Of a stretch of 64,000 bases of DNA, positions 12,817 through 25,255 are shown one piece after another. Source of the DNA: Aselliscus stoliczkanus (Eukaryota; Chordata; Mammalia; Chiroptera; Hipposideridae); NCBI GenBank assembly GCA_033961575.1, contig CM066732.1:82726687-82790686 (forward strand), read 5' to 3'. Under the pieces are notes generated by a model that made no database searches, was not told where the DNA came from, and saw only the letters and a program-made list of their open reading frames with translations. Each line of letters opens with the position of its first letter. The stretch's first letter is position 1. Position numbers and translations under genes: made by a program.

Positions 12817-14234
12817 ATTATTTTTTGTCTCAAATGAAGTAATATTTTGATAAATGGTCAAGACCTGAAAAAGCATATGGAAAGAAAATTTGGCTATTTA
12901 ACTTTATCACTGTTACATCTCATGAAATTAAATTAAATTGATAATAAAACCCTTGGTGATATATGCCTTCATGGAGGCAGGGGAGGACATTCATTGGGAG
13001 GGCCACTGTCACTAGGAAGTGGCTGTAATACTGATATTTCCTGAATGTCACAGAAACTTAGAAACAAACAAAAAAATTAAGCTTCTCTTCCACACATTTT
13101 TTTTTCTTTTCATTTACTAAAGTGACAAGTGCTTTTATCATGATTTCATTATTTTTATCCTTAAACATTATCCATTCCTTCTTCCAGGGAATGATGAATA
13201 CTGCTCAAAGATGAGTACTTGAAACTTTGTGTCAACATGCATAGAAGCATGTGTCTAGGTGACCTAATGAGTAAGAACACTGTAGTCAGCTACAACATGC
13301 ACTAAAGAGATCTATTTCTTATCTGAAAAAAAAAAAAAAAGCAGCATATTCCTGATGTTCACTGCAGGTACCCAAAGGAAACTTCAGGGAGAGAGAAACT
13401 TAAACTACCTTCTCGGGAATAATGAGGTTTATGTTAGTAGCCATCTGAGATTGGAAAGCAGTGTTCTTAGGCAAAACACCATCTGGTTAAAATAATGAAA
13501 CAATTTTAGAAATAAAGAATGTCAAGGAAGATTGCTTATTTGGCTATTGTAAGTACTCCAAAAAATATTTATGTCTAGATTACTAAGCAATGGTATATAC
13601 ATCCGGAGTAAAAGTATTACACAGAATTATGCTGTATCGGGTCTGTAGATGATGTATTTATACATTACATGCCTATCCAGCTATTCTTTTCCAATTTCTC
13701 TTATGTGGTATTCTTTTGAAATGTATCCAATGATCAACATCAAACGTTTTCAAAAGAAAGACCCATTAAGGAAAAGAGTAAACTCCAATAGCAGGAGCTC
13801 CATTTGAGCTCCTTTCCCACTGCTCAGGGAAAATATAAAAATGTGAAAGTAAATAAAACATTCAGCAAACATAGTAAAAATGACTGATGTACTGTAATCC
13901 CTTATTTAGAGGTGTAAGAGTTTAGAAAAGGAAGAGGAAAGGAAGGAGATAAAGTAAAAGATGAAGGAGGATGAGGTTTTTAGAAGTCCTTAGAGAAACT
14001 ATATGACATGCCAAACTTCTACTCTACAAGAAAAGTAAATCTAATATTTTTTATTAATTCTATATTCAAACATCTGATCAAAGTTTAACCTTGAAGTAGG
14101 TAAATGAAATAAGGATATGAAAAGACAAGAAGAAAATTCAAAGATAAGAAGGTTGATATGTTGATATAATTAATCTAAAAACTAATTCAGATTAAGCCTC
14201 CGATTCAGTGAGAAATGTTAACTCTAGGTAAGAA
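12817..14234. other. Repeat-poor, unassigned sequence
   Basis: Contains a 16-A homopolymer at about 13325-13340. No repeat family, gene or RNA recognised. Confidence 0.4.
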
Positions 14235-14340
14235 TACATGACTTGAGTCTTGTGTCATAGATAAGGAAATCAAGGCTCATCCAAGGTCATAAGCTAATAA
14301 ATGGAAGAATTGAGATTTTAGTATACAGTGTTATGATTAG
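14235..14340 (-). repeat. MIR SINE fragment (weak)
   Basis: Plus-strand text GATAAGGAAATCAAGGCTCA followed by CCAAGGTCATAAGCTAATAA matches the reverse complement of the MIR core (usual order: gaggaaactgaggc, ccaaggtcacacagctagt). Highly diverged. Confidence 0.5.
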
Positions 14341-16895
14341 AAATCAATTGGGCTCCCTTGATAGAAATTGAGTCTCCTTAAGTACATTGCAATTTAGTAT
14401 AGAAAACAGTTAATCATGAAATGCTGATTGACAAAAATACCTAGAATCCCCAGAAACACCATTTGAACATCAAGGAAATTAAAAGATTTACCCACAATAT
14501 TTAACCAGATTACCTCCTTAACTCCTATAACCTAACACTTCATTTTTTTCCCCCCATGAGACACTACTTTGAGAAAAGTTAAAGAAAAGAAACCATTCAG
14601 ATTAATGCCCTCATGTAATATGCCCTCATGAAACTTGCCCTTGATAGCTACACTTCTGTCTTACTTCTCCCACAGCATTTCACCTGGAACCATATCTAAA
14701 AACATTCATAGTGTGTCCGATGAGGGACTCTATTTTTAAAGCGAGGAAGAGGCATATCTATTCCTTGGTAGCTTTATGATAAGGTGACCTGAAAAATGAA
14801 TTTTCTTTTTTGTTAAGGTTCTACCATTTAAAAAAGAAAAATATATACCTTATAATAATTGAGGTAACAGTAGGATGGGGGAGTAAAATATAGGAAAACA
14901 TAGTGGCATTCTGTAGTTTTATTTGCTGTGTGTGGCAATCCGATTCACTAGAGGAAAATGTAAACTCTTCGGCAAATGTAGTGGTGAGTATTCAAGGTAA
15001 TTTGGATTTTTATATTAGAAATCACAGATGTTAAGTGCATGCCCAATAGGTAATAATCTATGTAGGGAATAAACAACTTCAGTCTGCTTTTTAAATATTT
15101 ATATGTTTTACTTTATGGCTAAATATTATCACTCAGTAAAATAATTTATACAGCTACAAACATAAAAACGTTACCCATGTAATTCAAGCAAGTGTAAGTA
15201 TCACCTGTCAGTTGGCTGTTATGAAAACAAATTATAATTAAAACAAACTTAGATTAATTCAATTTCTTTAAAATTCTTTGCAAATACAGTACAGCTATTT
15301 GAGAAATGCAAACTAATTTGACTTTCATTACTCACAATTAGCATTTGTTAATAAGGTAAGAACTTTTACACAAGCTGTAGTATGTCTGCTTTCAAGAGTG
15401 GAAGAATTGACTATTATTAAATTTAAAATAAAATTGATTAAGCTTAAGTAACTTGCTTTATATGACCCAGAATTACGAGATTTTTGAACAGAACTTTACC
15501 ACTCTGAGTTGTAATCTTACTGAAGAAAATCTTACCTTCTGTTCCCAAATATCCCACCCCAAAGACTGTCAAATCTATTAATTGATATTTCATGATAGTT
15601 TCAATATCTTCTTCTCTGCTTTCTGTATAAAAATCAACATGTAATAGACATGGAAAGTAATGTCTGCTACTTCAGTTTTACAGGAGCATAAAAAGGTCTT
15701 CTATACCTTCAGAGAATAACTAAATAAAAAGTGTTATTTATGCCTCATACATGGTTAGATTTTAATTCCCATTTTACAATTATTTCGGGCAAAAAAACTT
15801 TGTTTAAACACACTGTGTGACTGCACTGGATGTCACAGACTTCCCTTCTGCCTCCAATTGTTCCATTCATAGCATTCAGGAAACCCTGCATACCATTTCT
15901 ATTGCACAGTTATGTCATTCTTCTCTCTTCTTGTTTAAAGGCTTTTGAAATGTCCTTCTTTAGCATATATTTTCATAACTAATAAATACAAGAGAAAGAA
16001 AGCTCATCTCTCTGCCCCTAAATTTATCTCACTAGCACACAGTAAAACTACCCCGGATTAGTAGCTGTAGCACTTCCTTATCAGTGCTTGCATAAAGTGA
16101 GCTATAAATGCTTCAGGAAAAATAGGTAGTGACTTTTTAGGCTTTAAAAAACTGTTCTTTCATATGTTAAACCCAGAGATTCTCTTCATTTGAGATACCT
16201 TGAAATCAAGGGTATTATCATTTTGAAATAATTTCGTGGATACTGTAGACGATATTCATGTGACATAATAAACAGCATGATGCAGAATTTAATCTAAATC
16301 TGTTCAGCACCATATGCAAAAGTTTGCCGAGACTTAAAAGTTAAATTATGTGTATTAGTGAGTCTACTTGGTTTAAACAGACGCAGATACTTAACCGGAC
16401 TAACCTAAGTGAATGCCCCATGTTATTAATGCATAGTTTCAAAATTACTATAAAATATACCTATAAAGGTCTTTGTCAGTACATTATAAAATCCAGGGGT
16501 TGAAAAGGGAGTCAAATATATTGATTCTCATATTTACCAGAAAATAAAGTATAAGTTGGTTTATTGCAAGTGAGAGTAAAAAAAAAAAAAAGACTAGGAC
16601 AATTTTAGGCCTTCCAGGTGGCATTCTACAATTTCCTGTTGCATTTCAAATAAAGAATGTAATTAATTGTCCCCAACATTCCTTTACAAAGATGTATTTC
16701 ATGAGATGTCTTCCTAGAAGTTAAAGCTGATTGCTGTCCCCAAATACCATGACACTGAAAGATGCATTTGTTCAACTGGTATACATAAGGCAGTAAAATA
16801 AGTTTGTATTTTGGGTGGTTTAAAGTGTTTTCAAAATTCAAAATTAACAATCTATTAACAATGCACAAAATAATTGCTGGTGTTTTTCATGTCTG
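14341..16895. other. Repeat-poor AT-rich sequence
   Basis: No interspersed repeat or exon recognised. An A14 run lies near 16578-16591. The 14930-15360 stretch is rich in homeodomain-like ATTA/TAAT words and has the look of conserved non-coding DNA, but I cannot measure conservation. Confidence 0.35.
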
Positions 16896-16899
16896 ATTG

Positions 16900-17060
16900 A
16901 ATTTAAGCTTCACGATAACTGAAGCCAGTAACAGGAACCAACCATTAATTATCTCTATTTTATAAACTAGAAAATGGGTTCAGAGGAGATAAATAATTTG
17001 CTTAAAACTATATTTCATAAGACTAGAAGGACTGGAATTTGTATTAAGAGTCTCAGTTTT
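16900..17060 (-). repeat. MIR SINE fragment
   Basis: Plus-strand blocks TCTATTTTATAAACTAGAAA, GGTTCAGAGGAG and AATAATTTGCTTAAAAC follow the reverse complement of MIR in the right order. Old and diverged. Confidence 0.55.
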
Positions 17061-17699
17061 TAGTCATTATGCTCATCTGAATTTCAAAACCTTTGATAGA
17101 AATCTTTTCCAAACTCAGTGGTATTAGAAGTTGATCGATTAATCAAAAAAGTCAGTTAAGGAAAGACATTATCACAAACAATTTATTAGATAAACAGACA
17201 AATATGGAGAGAGAGACTGAGATATACTCCGATTTGTTACTATTTTCATTTAAGGACAAACTTTTTCTTTCAGTAGGTATATTATTTTGTGTTCTCCATC
17301 AAGCAGGCACTGACATAAGTATTAAGCCCAGGTGGTTTATTTGCAAAGTGATCTCCAGGAAGTACAACAAAAGACACAGGGAACGTAATTCAGAGATGGG
17401 AGATAAGCCACAATGTGTAGGTTTAGCTGTGGGCTCTGAAATTCATTCACACTTAGAACCCTCTGAGGAACTGTGTGGTACCTCTCAAAAGAGATAGAGA
17501 ATATGCTTGGTATGATTCCAAACTTCTTAAATTTGTTGAGGCTAGTTTTATGCCCCAAACATGTAGTCTATCCATTAGAATGTTCCATGTGTATAGAAAA
17601 GAACGCATAGTCTGATATTTTGGGATGAAAAACTCTGTAATGTCGATTATATCATTTGCTCTAATGAGTCATTTAAGGCTGGTATTTCCTTATTGATTT
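17061..17699. other. Unassigned sequence
   Basis: No repeat or gene recognised. Overlapping open frames on opposite strands (17204-17497, 17337-17558) have no domain and are likely chance. Confidence 0.4.
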
Positions 17700-17702
17700 T
17701 GA

Positions 17703-20605
17703 AATTAGAGATCAACTGCAAAAACAAAACAAAACAGGAAAAACCACAAATATGTAGGGATTAAATAACATGCTACTAAAGAACAACTGGGTCAAAGAAG
17801 AAATAAAAGCAGAGATCAAAAGACACATAGAAAAAAATGGGAATGAAACATCATATAAAAATTATTGGGGTACAGCCAAAACAGTATCAAGAGGGAAATT
17901 TATATCATTACAAGCCTAACTCAAGAAACAAGAAAAAGCCCAAATAAGCAGCCTAATATTACATCTTACAACCTAGTATTACAACCTAATTTACATCTTA
18001 AAGAACAAGAAAAAGAACAAGTAGAACCCAAAGTCATCAGAAGGAAGGAAACGATAAAAATTTGAGCAGAATTAAATAAAATACAGAACAAAAAGACAAT
18101 GGAAAAAAATAATGCAACAGAGAGCTGGTTCTTTGAAAATATTAAAATTGACAAAACTCTGGCTAGACTCACTAAGGAAAAAAGAAAAACAAACACAAAT
18201 AAACAAAATCATAAATAAAAGAGAAGTCACGATGGGCACCACAGAAATACACAGTATTATACAAGAATACTATGAAGGACTACATGCCACCAAATTCAAT
18301 AACCTATAAGTTATTGGACTAGGTCTTATAAATATATAGCTTTCCTAGACTGAGTCATGAAGAACTGGAAAATCTAAATAGACCAATCAATATAAGGAAA
18401 TTGAAACAATCATCCAAAACCTCCCAAAAGCAAAAGGCCAGGACCAGATGCCTTCACTAGTGAATTCTACAAAACATTCAAAGATGATTTAGTACCTGTG
18501 CTCCTCAAATTCTTCCAAACAATGGAAGACGAGGCAACACTTCCTAATGCATTTTAGGAGGACAATATTACCCTGATACCAAAACCTGGTAGGGTAACAC
18601 ACAAAAAAGTAAAATACAGGCCAATATCTCTGATGAATACACTGCAAACATCCAAAAAAAAAAAAATACTAGCAAATAGAATACAACAATACACTAAAAG
18701 GCTTACACACCACTGTCAAGTGGGGTTCATTACAGGAGTATAAGGATGGTTCAACATATATGCAAATCGATCAATGTGATACATCACATAAACAAAATAA
18801 AGGATAAAAATCATATGATTATAACAATAAATGCAGAAAAAGCTTTTAATAAGAACAACACACATTTATGATGAAAACAATAAAATGGGAATAGAAAGAA
18901 AGCAACTTAACATAATAAAGTCCATATATGACAAACTCTCAGCTTATATCATATATAATGGTGAAAAACTGAAAGCCTTTCCTCTATGATCAGGAGCAAG
19001 ACAGGAATTTCCCCTCACCACTGTTATTCAACGTGGTACTGGAAGTCCTAGCCAGAGTAATCAGGCAAGAGAAAAAAATAAACAGCATTCAATTTGGGAA
19101 TGAAGAAGTAAAATTGTCACTTTTTGCAGATGATATGATTCTTTATGTAGAAAATCCTAAAGGAATCGACCAACAAACTATTAGAAATAATAAACAAATA
19201 CAGTAAAGTTGCAGGGTACAAAATGTACAAAAGTCCATTGCCTTCCTAAATACTAACAATGAAATTTCAGAAAAAGAAACGAAAAAAACATTTCCTTTTA
19301 CAACAAAAGGAACAAAATACTTAGGAATAAATTTAACAAAGTATATGAAGGATCTATGCACTGAAAACTATAAGGCATTATTAAAAGTAACTGAAGAAGA
19401 CACCAAAAAATGGAGAGATATTTCACGTTCATGGATTGGAAGAATCAACATAGTTAAAATGACGATATACCCAAAGCAATATGCAGACTTAATGTAATCC
19501 CCCTTAAAATCCTAATGGCATTTTTTAAAGAAATAGAACAAAAAAATCATCAGACTTGTACGCAATCACAAAAGATCCCAAATAGCCAAAGCAATCCTGA
19601 AAAAAAGGACAAGGCCACAGGTATCACATTCCTGACTTCAATTTATACAACAAAGTGACAAAAATCAAAACAACATGGTATTGACAGAAAAACAGACACG
19701 CAAACCAATGTAATAGAATTGAGAACACAGAAATAAGCCTACATATGTAGGGGTAGATAATTTTCAACAAAGAAGCCAAAAAACATACAATGGAGAAAAG
19801 AAAGTGTCTTTAATTAATGGTTCAGGAAAAATTGGAAAACCACATGCAAAAGAATGAGATTAGACTGCTGTTACCATGTACCAAAATTAACTCAGATGGA
19901 TCAAAGACCTAACTATAAGACCTGAAACAATAAATTACATTGAAGAAAGCATAGGTACTAAACTTATGGACCTTGGGTTCAGAGAGGATTTTATGAATTT
20001 CACCTCAAAGGAAAGTGAAGTAAAAGCAAAAATAAATGAATGGGACTATATTAAACTAAAAAGCTTCTGCACAGCAAAATAAATCTTCAACAACAAAGAG
20101 GTAACCAACCAAATGGGAGAAGATATTTGCAAACAACACCTCCAATAAGGCACTGATGTCCAAAATATATGAAGAACTCATACAACTCAACAAAAAAAAC
20201 CCAAACAATCCAATTTAAAAAAATGGACAGTTGGCCTGAACAGACACTTCTCTCAAGAAGATATACAAACAGCCAACAAATATATGAAAAAATGATCAAG
20301 GGAAATGCAAATCAAAACCACAGCGAGATATTACTTCAGACCTGTTAGAATGGCTATTATCAACAAGACAAGTAACAATAAGTGTTGGAGAGGTTATGGA
20401 AAAAAAGGAACCCTCATACACTGCTGGTGGGAAATTGGTAGAACCACTATGGAAAGTAGTATGGAGTTTCCTCAAAAAATTAACACTGGAATTACCATAT
20501 GACCCAGCAATCCTTCCTCTGGGTATCTACCTCAAAAATCTGAAAACATTTAACCTTAAAGATATATGTATCCTTATGTTCACTGCAGCATTATTCATAC
20601 TGACC
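17703..20605 (+). mobile_element. L1 retrotransposon, ORF2 body without 3' end
   Basis: Begins within L1 ORF2 between endonuclease and RT (GGGATTAAATAACATGCTAC) and follows ORF2 co-linearly to about 20605 (CACTGCAGCATTATTCAT), where similarity stops. There is no 3' UTR or poly(A), so this is not a simple 5'-truncated insertion; the 3' end was lost by deletion or rearrangement. No insertions interrupt it. Confidence 0.92.
17703..20605 (+). pseudogene. L1 ORF2 remnant with FADD motif preserved
   Basis: Reverse-transcriptase portion of L1 ORF2. The catalytic box reads L-F-A-D-D-M-I-L-Y, with FADD at 19123-19134, so the metal-binding residues survive locally. The frame is broken by many stops and small indels elsewhere (for example a stop inside the AFLGG-like region near 18553-18555), and both protein ends are missing. 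Confidence 0.88.
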
Positions 20606-21229
20606 AACATATAAAAAGCACTCTTGACATAAACAAGTTTGCGAAGATACATGCTGACTCTGGGTGAAGGCAGCTGAGTCATGCTGAGTTCTGCTTCCTT
20701 CAGACATTAGCTGGAAATGTTTGCCAATAAAGTTAAGACTCTGGGTTGACCTTGTGGGTTTGTTAAGTGAAAACTACTTTAAAATGTTGCTGGTGTTTAC
20801 TACTGCCAGGAATCTTACTCTCATCCTAGAAACAGCTCATCATGGTGATTTACACTTTAGACATGAAACATACAAAGCAGATCAAGGATTCACTGTATGG
20901 TTTAGAAAGGACACAGTGTAGCCAGGTGCACTGACATTCTGCTCACCATAAGGCAAAGTCATACCCCTCGCTACCTGAGGAGGCAAAGCACTCAAACCTA
21001 AACAATGAGGCAACAAGATTAAAAAAAAAAAGTTAGAGAAATAAACAAAGCCTTTCAGATATTGATGTGTCATGAATTCAGACCATCAAAATCTTAAAAT
21101 AAGGGCTAAAATATATTACTTTTGTAAGAATCAATCACAGAAGACAAATACATGGAAAAACATTAAGCACGTAAGCCTTTCAGCTTTGCTTTGCTCTCTT
21201 TCTCCTTTCTTGAACATTATATTACTTGT
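20606..21229. other. Unassigned sequence
   Basis: No recognised repeat. The 20640-20960 part has a mixed, less AT-rich composition that could be an old LTR or internal retroviral relic, but I see no diagnostic block. Confidence 0.35.
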
Positions 21230-22180
21230 AGGCACTTTAGTCCTTTACAATAGTCTGTCTCTCAGACTACCTTTCACAATGCACATCATTCCCAAGAAAC
21301 AGGTTCTCCTCTCAGGACTTTATTTCCAGGCTCCTTTTACATCTAAATGGAGCCATAGACTGGCTCTTAGTGACAGGAAATGGGTGGAAGTGATGCATAT
21401 TATTTCTTGGCCTGGATATTTGAAAAATGAATATGCCTTCTCCTCTTTCTTTACTATTTATTGGCTGGATATCAAAGCTCCAAGTGACTTGTAATATGAC
21501 AGAATTGCTGGTATTCTGGTCCTGGAATGGTTGAATGAATGGATCATGACCCTTTCCCAGGCCCCACCCTCTGACCTGGAACTACCTTGACTATTTAGAT
21601 ACAGGGGAAAGAAGGGTTTTACTGAAGACTAAATTTGAAAAAATGCTGTGTGCTCCCAAAATCTTTTAATTTTCCTGGGAATAAAAGAAGATATAAATAC
21701 CAAGACTCCCTTGCTCTTAGCTTGGGTTTGTACCTCTGAGTTCTGGCTAGTGGATTTTGGGTAGAATTGGGTAAACCCACCAGAAAGCCCTTCTGTGATC
21801 CCACATTCTCACAATTCTACTTCTGCAATCTTTTGGAGCTTTATGTTAAAGATGGGAGGAGCCTGGGTCCCTAATGGATCAAGTGGAACACCTTGCATTG
21901 GCTGTGACAAGTGTGCTTATTAATCAACCACTGAATTTCAAGGACACTTATTTTAGCAGATAACTGACTGAATAATACAGAAATTAGAAACTTGAAGTGG
22001 GGTTCTGCCATAAAAGAAGCATAATATTGTTTCAGTGTTCGGACGGTGAATGATGAGAAAACAGATATCACAAGCTGAATGGCTGGAGATCCATATTACG
22101 TATAGAATACCTTTGGTGAACTGTCACCTACACTCTGTGGCTGCTGAAATGCTTCTAGAGGAGTATGTAAAAAAACAAAG
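21230..22180 (+). repeat. Old LTR and adjoining internal relic (MaLR/ERVL-like)
   Basis: Blocks occur in the order expected for an ancient LTR group: GGAAGTGATGCATATTATTT then CTTGGCCTGGATATTTG, later GGGAGGAGCCTGGGTCCCTA, then ATACAGAAATTAG and GAAGTGGGGTTCTGCCATAA, which looks like the LTR-to-internal junction with its primer-binding-side text. A 140-codon open frame at 21072-21494 spans this and has no known domain. Family name tentative. Confidence 0.45.
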
Positions 22181-23029
22181 CCACTAATAGTATGTATTGG
22201 TTGCTTCTGCTGTGTTTGGTAATATGTTCTAATAAAGAGATGGACTAAGAAAAAAGTGACTAGGTTTGCAAGCAAAAATGAAAGAGAATGAGAATCTAGA
22301 AATGTGGGGCCTTGTTATATATGCTTTCAAGGCCCCAGATGGTAAAAGATGGGATTCAGAAAAAAAAGACTTTGAACAGAGTGACTGTTTTTTAACCAAA
22401 TTCAGATTTTTAATACAACTTTCCTAACAAGCCTGATAACCCCAAAGAGCTGGCATTAGCAAAGAGCCAGAGGCTTAAAGATGAAGAAGAAAGGAAATAA
22501 GCAAATTTGTGAACCATATCTAAGAAAGATCTTTAGATGTTAATGACTGGCACAAGGAACCGACAAGAAACAAACAGGTCAGAAGACACAAATTCTGTGA
22601 TAGAATTCTATTGACAAAAAAGGAAAACATAAGCCTAGTCTAAAACAATAGAGGATTTGGGAGAAAATTAAATTACAGTTATCAAGCTAAGAAGCAGGTG
22701 GCAAAACCTATACAGTCCTCATGAAGGGCATGTTATGCAAAGCTGAATTCAGATGTCTACAAGGAAGATGACAGAGCAGGAACAGCCTCTCAGAAGGCCG
22801 AACCAGGGCCCCACTATGGGGACATTAGATAAGGAAATTGCTCCAAGAGACTAGAATTATGGCCTAATTAAGGCTAGATGGCCTTCATGACGCTCAGCAA
22901 GAGGTTTCAGAATATCTCTATACCAGAGTCTATTCTACGGAACCAACATGAGAGTGTTATTATGTTCACTGTTGGGTTTTATGAGGGGGCCAGATAAACA
23001 GTCTTTTCAGTTTATAAGATGCCGACCCA
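22181..23029 (+). repeat. Possible internal relic of the same LTR element
   Basis: Sits between two LTR-like stretches and could be their decayed internal region. It has no retroviral protein motif I can read. Low confidence. Confidence 0.25.
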
Positions 23030-23430
23030 GTGGAAAAGACAGTACTTCATCTGGAGATTCTCGACTTTGAACTGGAGATAGTGACTGGATTAACTGTATT
23101 GTCTGCCTCATTGGAGAGGTCATTAACATTTCCCATGTTTAGAAGAAAGAGTGATACTTCAGACTGGAAGGACAGTATATGGCAAAGAAAACGGTATGTG
23201 TTCACTAAATGCACCACCTTTCTTGGAACACAGGAAGACTACATTTGTCACACATCTTTTTGGTTAGGGTGGGGCCATATGGTCGAACACCCGAGAAGAA
23301 ATCTGAGTAGAGATGATGTGCGTCTCTTCCACACATGGACAAAAAAATACCTATATGATTCTCTGTGCTCTTTCTTCTCTTTTGCACAGACGTCAGGAGC
23401 ATCTCTTAATAATGGTGGAGTTCCCTGATG
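23030..23430 (+). repeat. Possible second LTR-like relic
   Basis: Contains GATGATGTGCGTCTCTTCCA and TCTGTGCTCTTTCTTCTCTT, blocks like the mid part of MLT1-type LTRs. A 132-codon open frame at 23030-23428 crosses it; it has no recognised domain and is probably chance. Confidence 0.35.
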
Positions 23431-23540
23431 GACAGATCACGATCTGTGAATGAGAGTATGAAGCAGTCTCACCTGTCAACACAAAGGACTGTTTGTAATC
23501 AATAAGCAGACATTTTGCTAAGATATTGGAATTATTTGGT

Positions 23541-23890
23541 ATAACATTGTGTTTGTTTCCTAGAAGTGACAAAATACCACAAACTTGGTAGCTTAAAACA
23601 ACATAATTTTTTTTCTCGTAGTTCAAGAGGCCAGAAATCTAAATCAAGGGGTTTGCAGGGTCATCTTTCCTCTGAAGACTCTAGAAGACTGTCTTTCCTT
23701 GCTCGTTCCAGTTTCTCCTGGCTTTTAGCTACTCTCAGCATTTCTTGGCTTTTATATGCATCATTTCAATCTCTACCTCCATTTCACATTGACCTTTCCC
23801 TTATATCTGTGTGTGTTTCAAATCTTCCCATGCCTTTCCAGTGACATGTTATTGGATTCAGGGCTACCATCCAACCCACTACTAGCAGTT
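23541..23890 (+). repeat. ERVL-type LTR (MLT2-like), solo
   Basis: Opens TGTGTTTGTTTCCTAGAAGT, then ACAAAATACCACAAACTTGG, GCTTAAAACAACA and a CTGAAGACTCTAGAAGACTG block, closing with TCTCTACCTCCATTTCACAT and TTATTGGATTCAGGGC. This order matches MLT2-type LTRs as I remember them. No internal genes nearby, so a solo LTR or fragment. Confidence 0.7.
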
Positions 23891-24109
23891 AGGTTATTCA
23901 ATTAATTAAGCTATCACATTGTGCTAAACATTTTTTTTCTCAAAAAAAAATGATATCCAGATCAGCAGTAAATATTTCATAACCTGTAGGAATGAAAATA
24001 TTTTAAGTGATATATATGTGAGTAGTAAGAACTGGATTTGTAATTTTAAGGTTCATTCTTAACAATATAAAATGTCTCATTTAAATAGACAAATGTCAAA
24101 TAATTAAAA

Positions 24110-24425
24110 ATGGAAAACAGAGAAAATAGAGAACCATATGATTTCACTGATGTGGGATATAAAACTGAAAACAACAAAGGAACAAGACAAACAAATGGAT
24201 AAACAAAAACTCATAGAACAGATAAAAGTTTAGTGGTTACCAGAGGGTAGTGGGGTGGTAGATGAGGGTAAAAGGGATCAAACATATGATGGAAGGATAA
24301 CTGACTCTGGGTGGTGAACATACAATGTGATATATAGATGATGCATTACAGAATTGCACACCTGAAACCTATGGCTAGTAACTTTACTAGCCATTGTCGC
24401 CCCAATAAACTTTAATTAAACAAAT
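24110..24425 (+). mobile_element. L1 3' UTR fragment
   Basis: ORF2-end-like ATATGATTTCACTGATGTGG, then GTTACCAGAGGGTAGTGGGG, GATATATAGATGATGCATTA and CACACCTGAAACCTATGG, ending in AATAAACTTTAATTAAACAA and an A-rich (AAAC)n-like tail to about 24450. Same subfamily as 3654-3785 and 54346-54504. Confidence 0.82.
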
Positions 24426-24450
24426 AAACAGAAAAACAAATAAACAAAAC

Positions 24451-25094
24451 ATCTATAAATAAAAAGTAGAAAAGCCTCCTGAAAACAAAAAGATATTCTT
24501 GGTATATTTGAAATCATAGCATCAGGGGGCACTAAAATGATGGTACCAAGGAAGAATAAAGGTGGCCTCTGACAGCAGGAAGTACATATTTTTGAATGAG
24601 ACTACTACAGGCAGCTTCCAAGTTTAGACAAATGGCATCAAATAGTGATAGGTTTTTGAAAAATTGCTAAGCTTCCACCTACATTTTCAATTTGGAACGA
24701 CCACAAGGTACTCTTTTCTTTCCCAAAGTTTTCATATACGGATAGCTTCTTTAGGTTCACTTAATATCAATAGTCACAGAAAATAAAACACAGAAATAAG
24801 TATGTATTAGAAGATGCAAAGCTGAAGAACCACACTGAGCCTGGATGTTGGATCTAAACAGAGCTTTGTGCAACAAATGCAACATTTGACAGTAACAGGA
24901 CTCATGTCCTTTATATTGTCCCATCAAAATAAGAGAAAAAAGACAACAGTATAAATTAGGAAATTATTTGACAGATGATCCTCTGACTCAAATGTAGTCA
25001 ATAAAAACAAAAATTAAAAGGCATTTTAGCAGGGACATGGCAACTGGTCTATAAAAATCATATATATATATATTTGTAGTAGGAACTGTGGCTA
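24451..25094. other. Unassigned sequence
   Basis: No repeat or gene recognised apart from a short (AT)n at about 25062-25072. Confidence 0.4.
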
Positions 25095-25255
25095 TTTATT
25101 TTCAGTTACAGTTGACATTCAGTATTATTTTACATTATTTTCAGGTGTACAACATAGTGGTTAGATATTTGTATAATTTATGCAGATATCGCCCTGATTA
25201 ATCTAGTACCCATAAACCCTATCATAATTTATGGAAATTCACATCAATCTTAAAT
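25095..25255 (-). mobile_element. L1 3' UTR tail fragment
   Basis: Plus-strand text CAGTTACAGTTGACATTCAG, TCAGGTGTACAACATAGTGG and CTAGTACCCATAA is the reverse complement of an L1 tail like that at 2990-3110. 5'-truncated, old. Confidence 0.78.

Noticed and set aside
21072..21494. 140-codon open frame that might be a gene
   Set aside because: Overlaps an LTR-like relic, has no recognisable domain, and its sequence follows repeat blocks, not coding periodicity.
23030..23428. 132-codon open frame that might be an exon or gene
   Set aside because: Contains LTR-like blocks and no known protein motif; neighbouring frames are open too.
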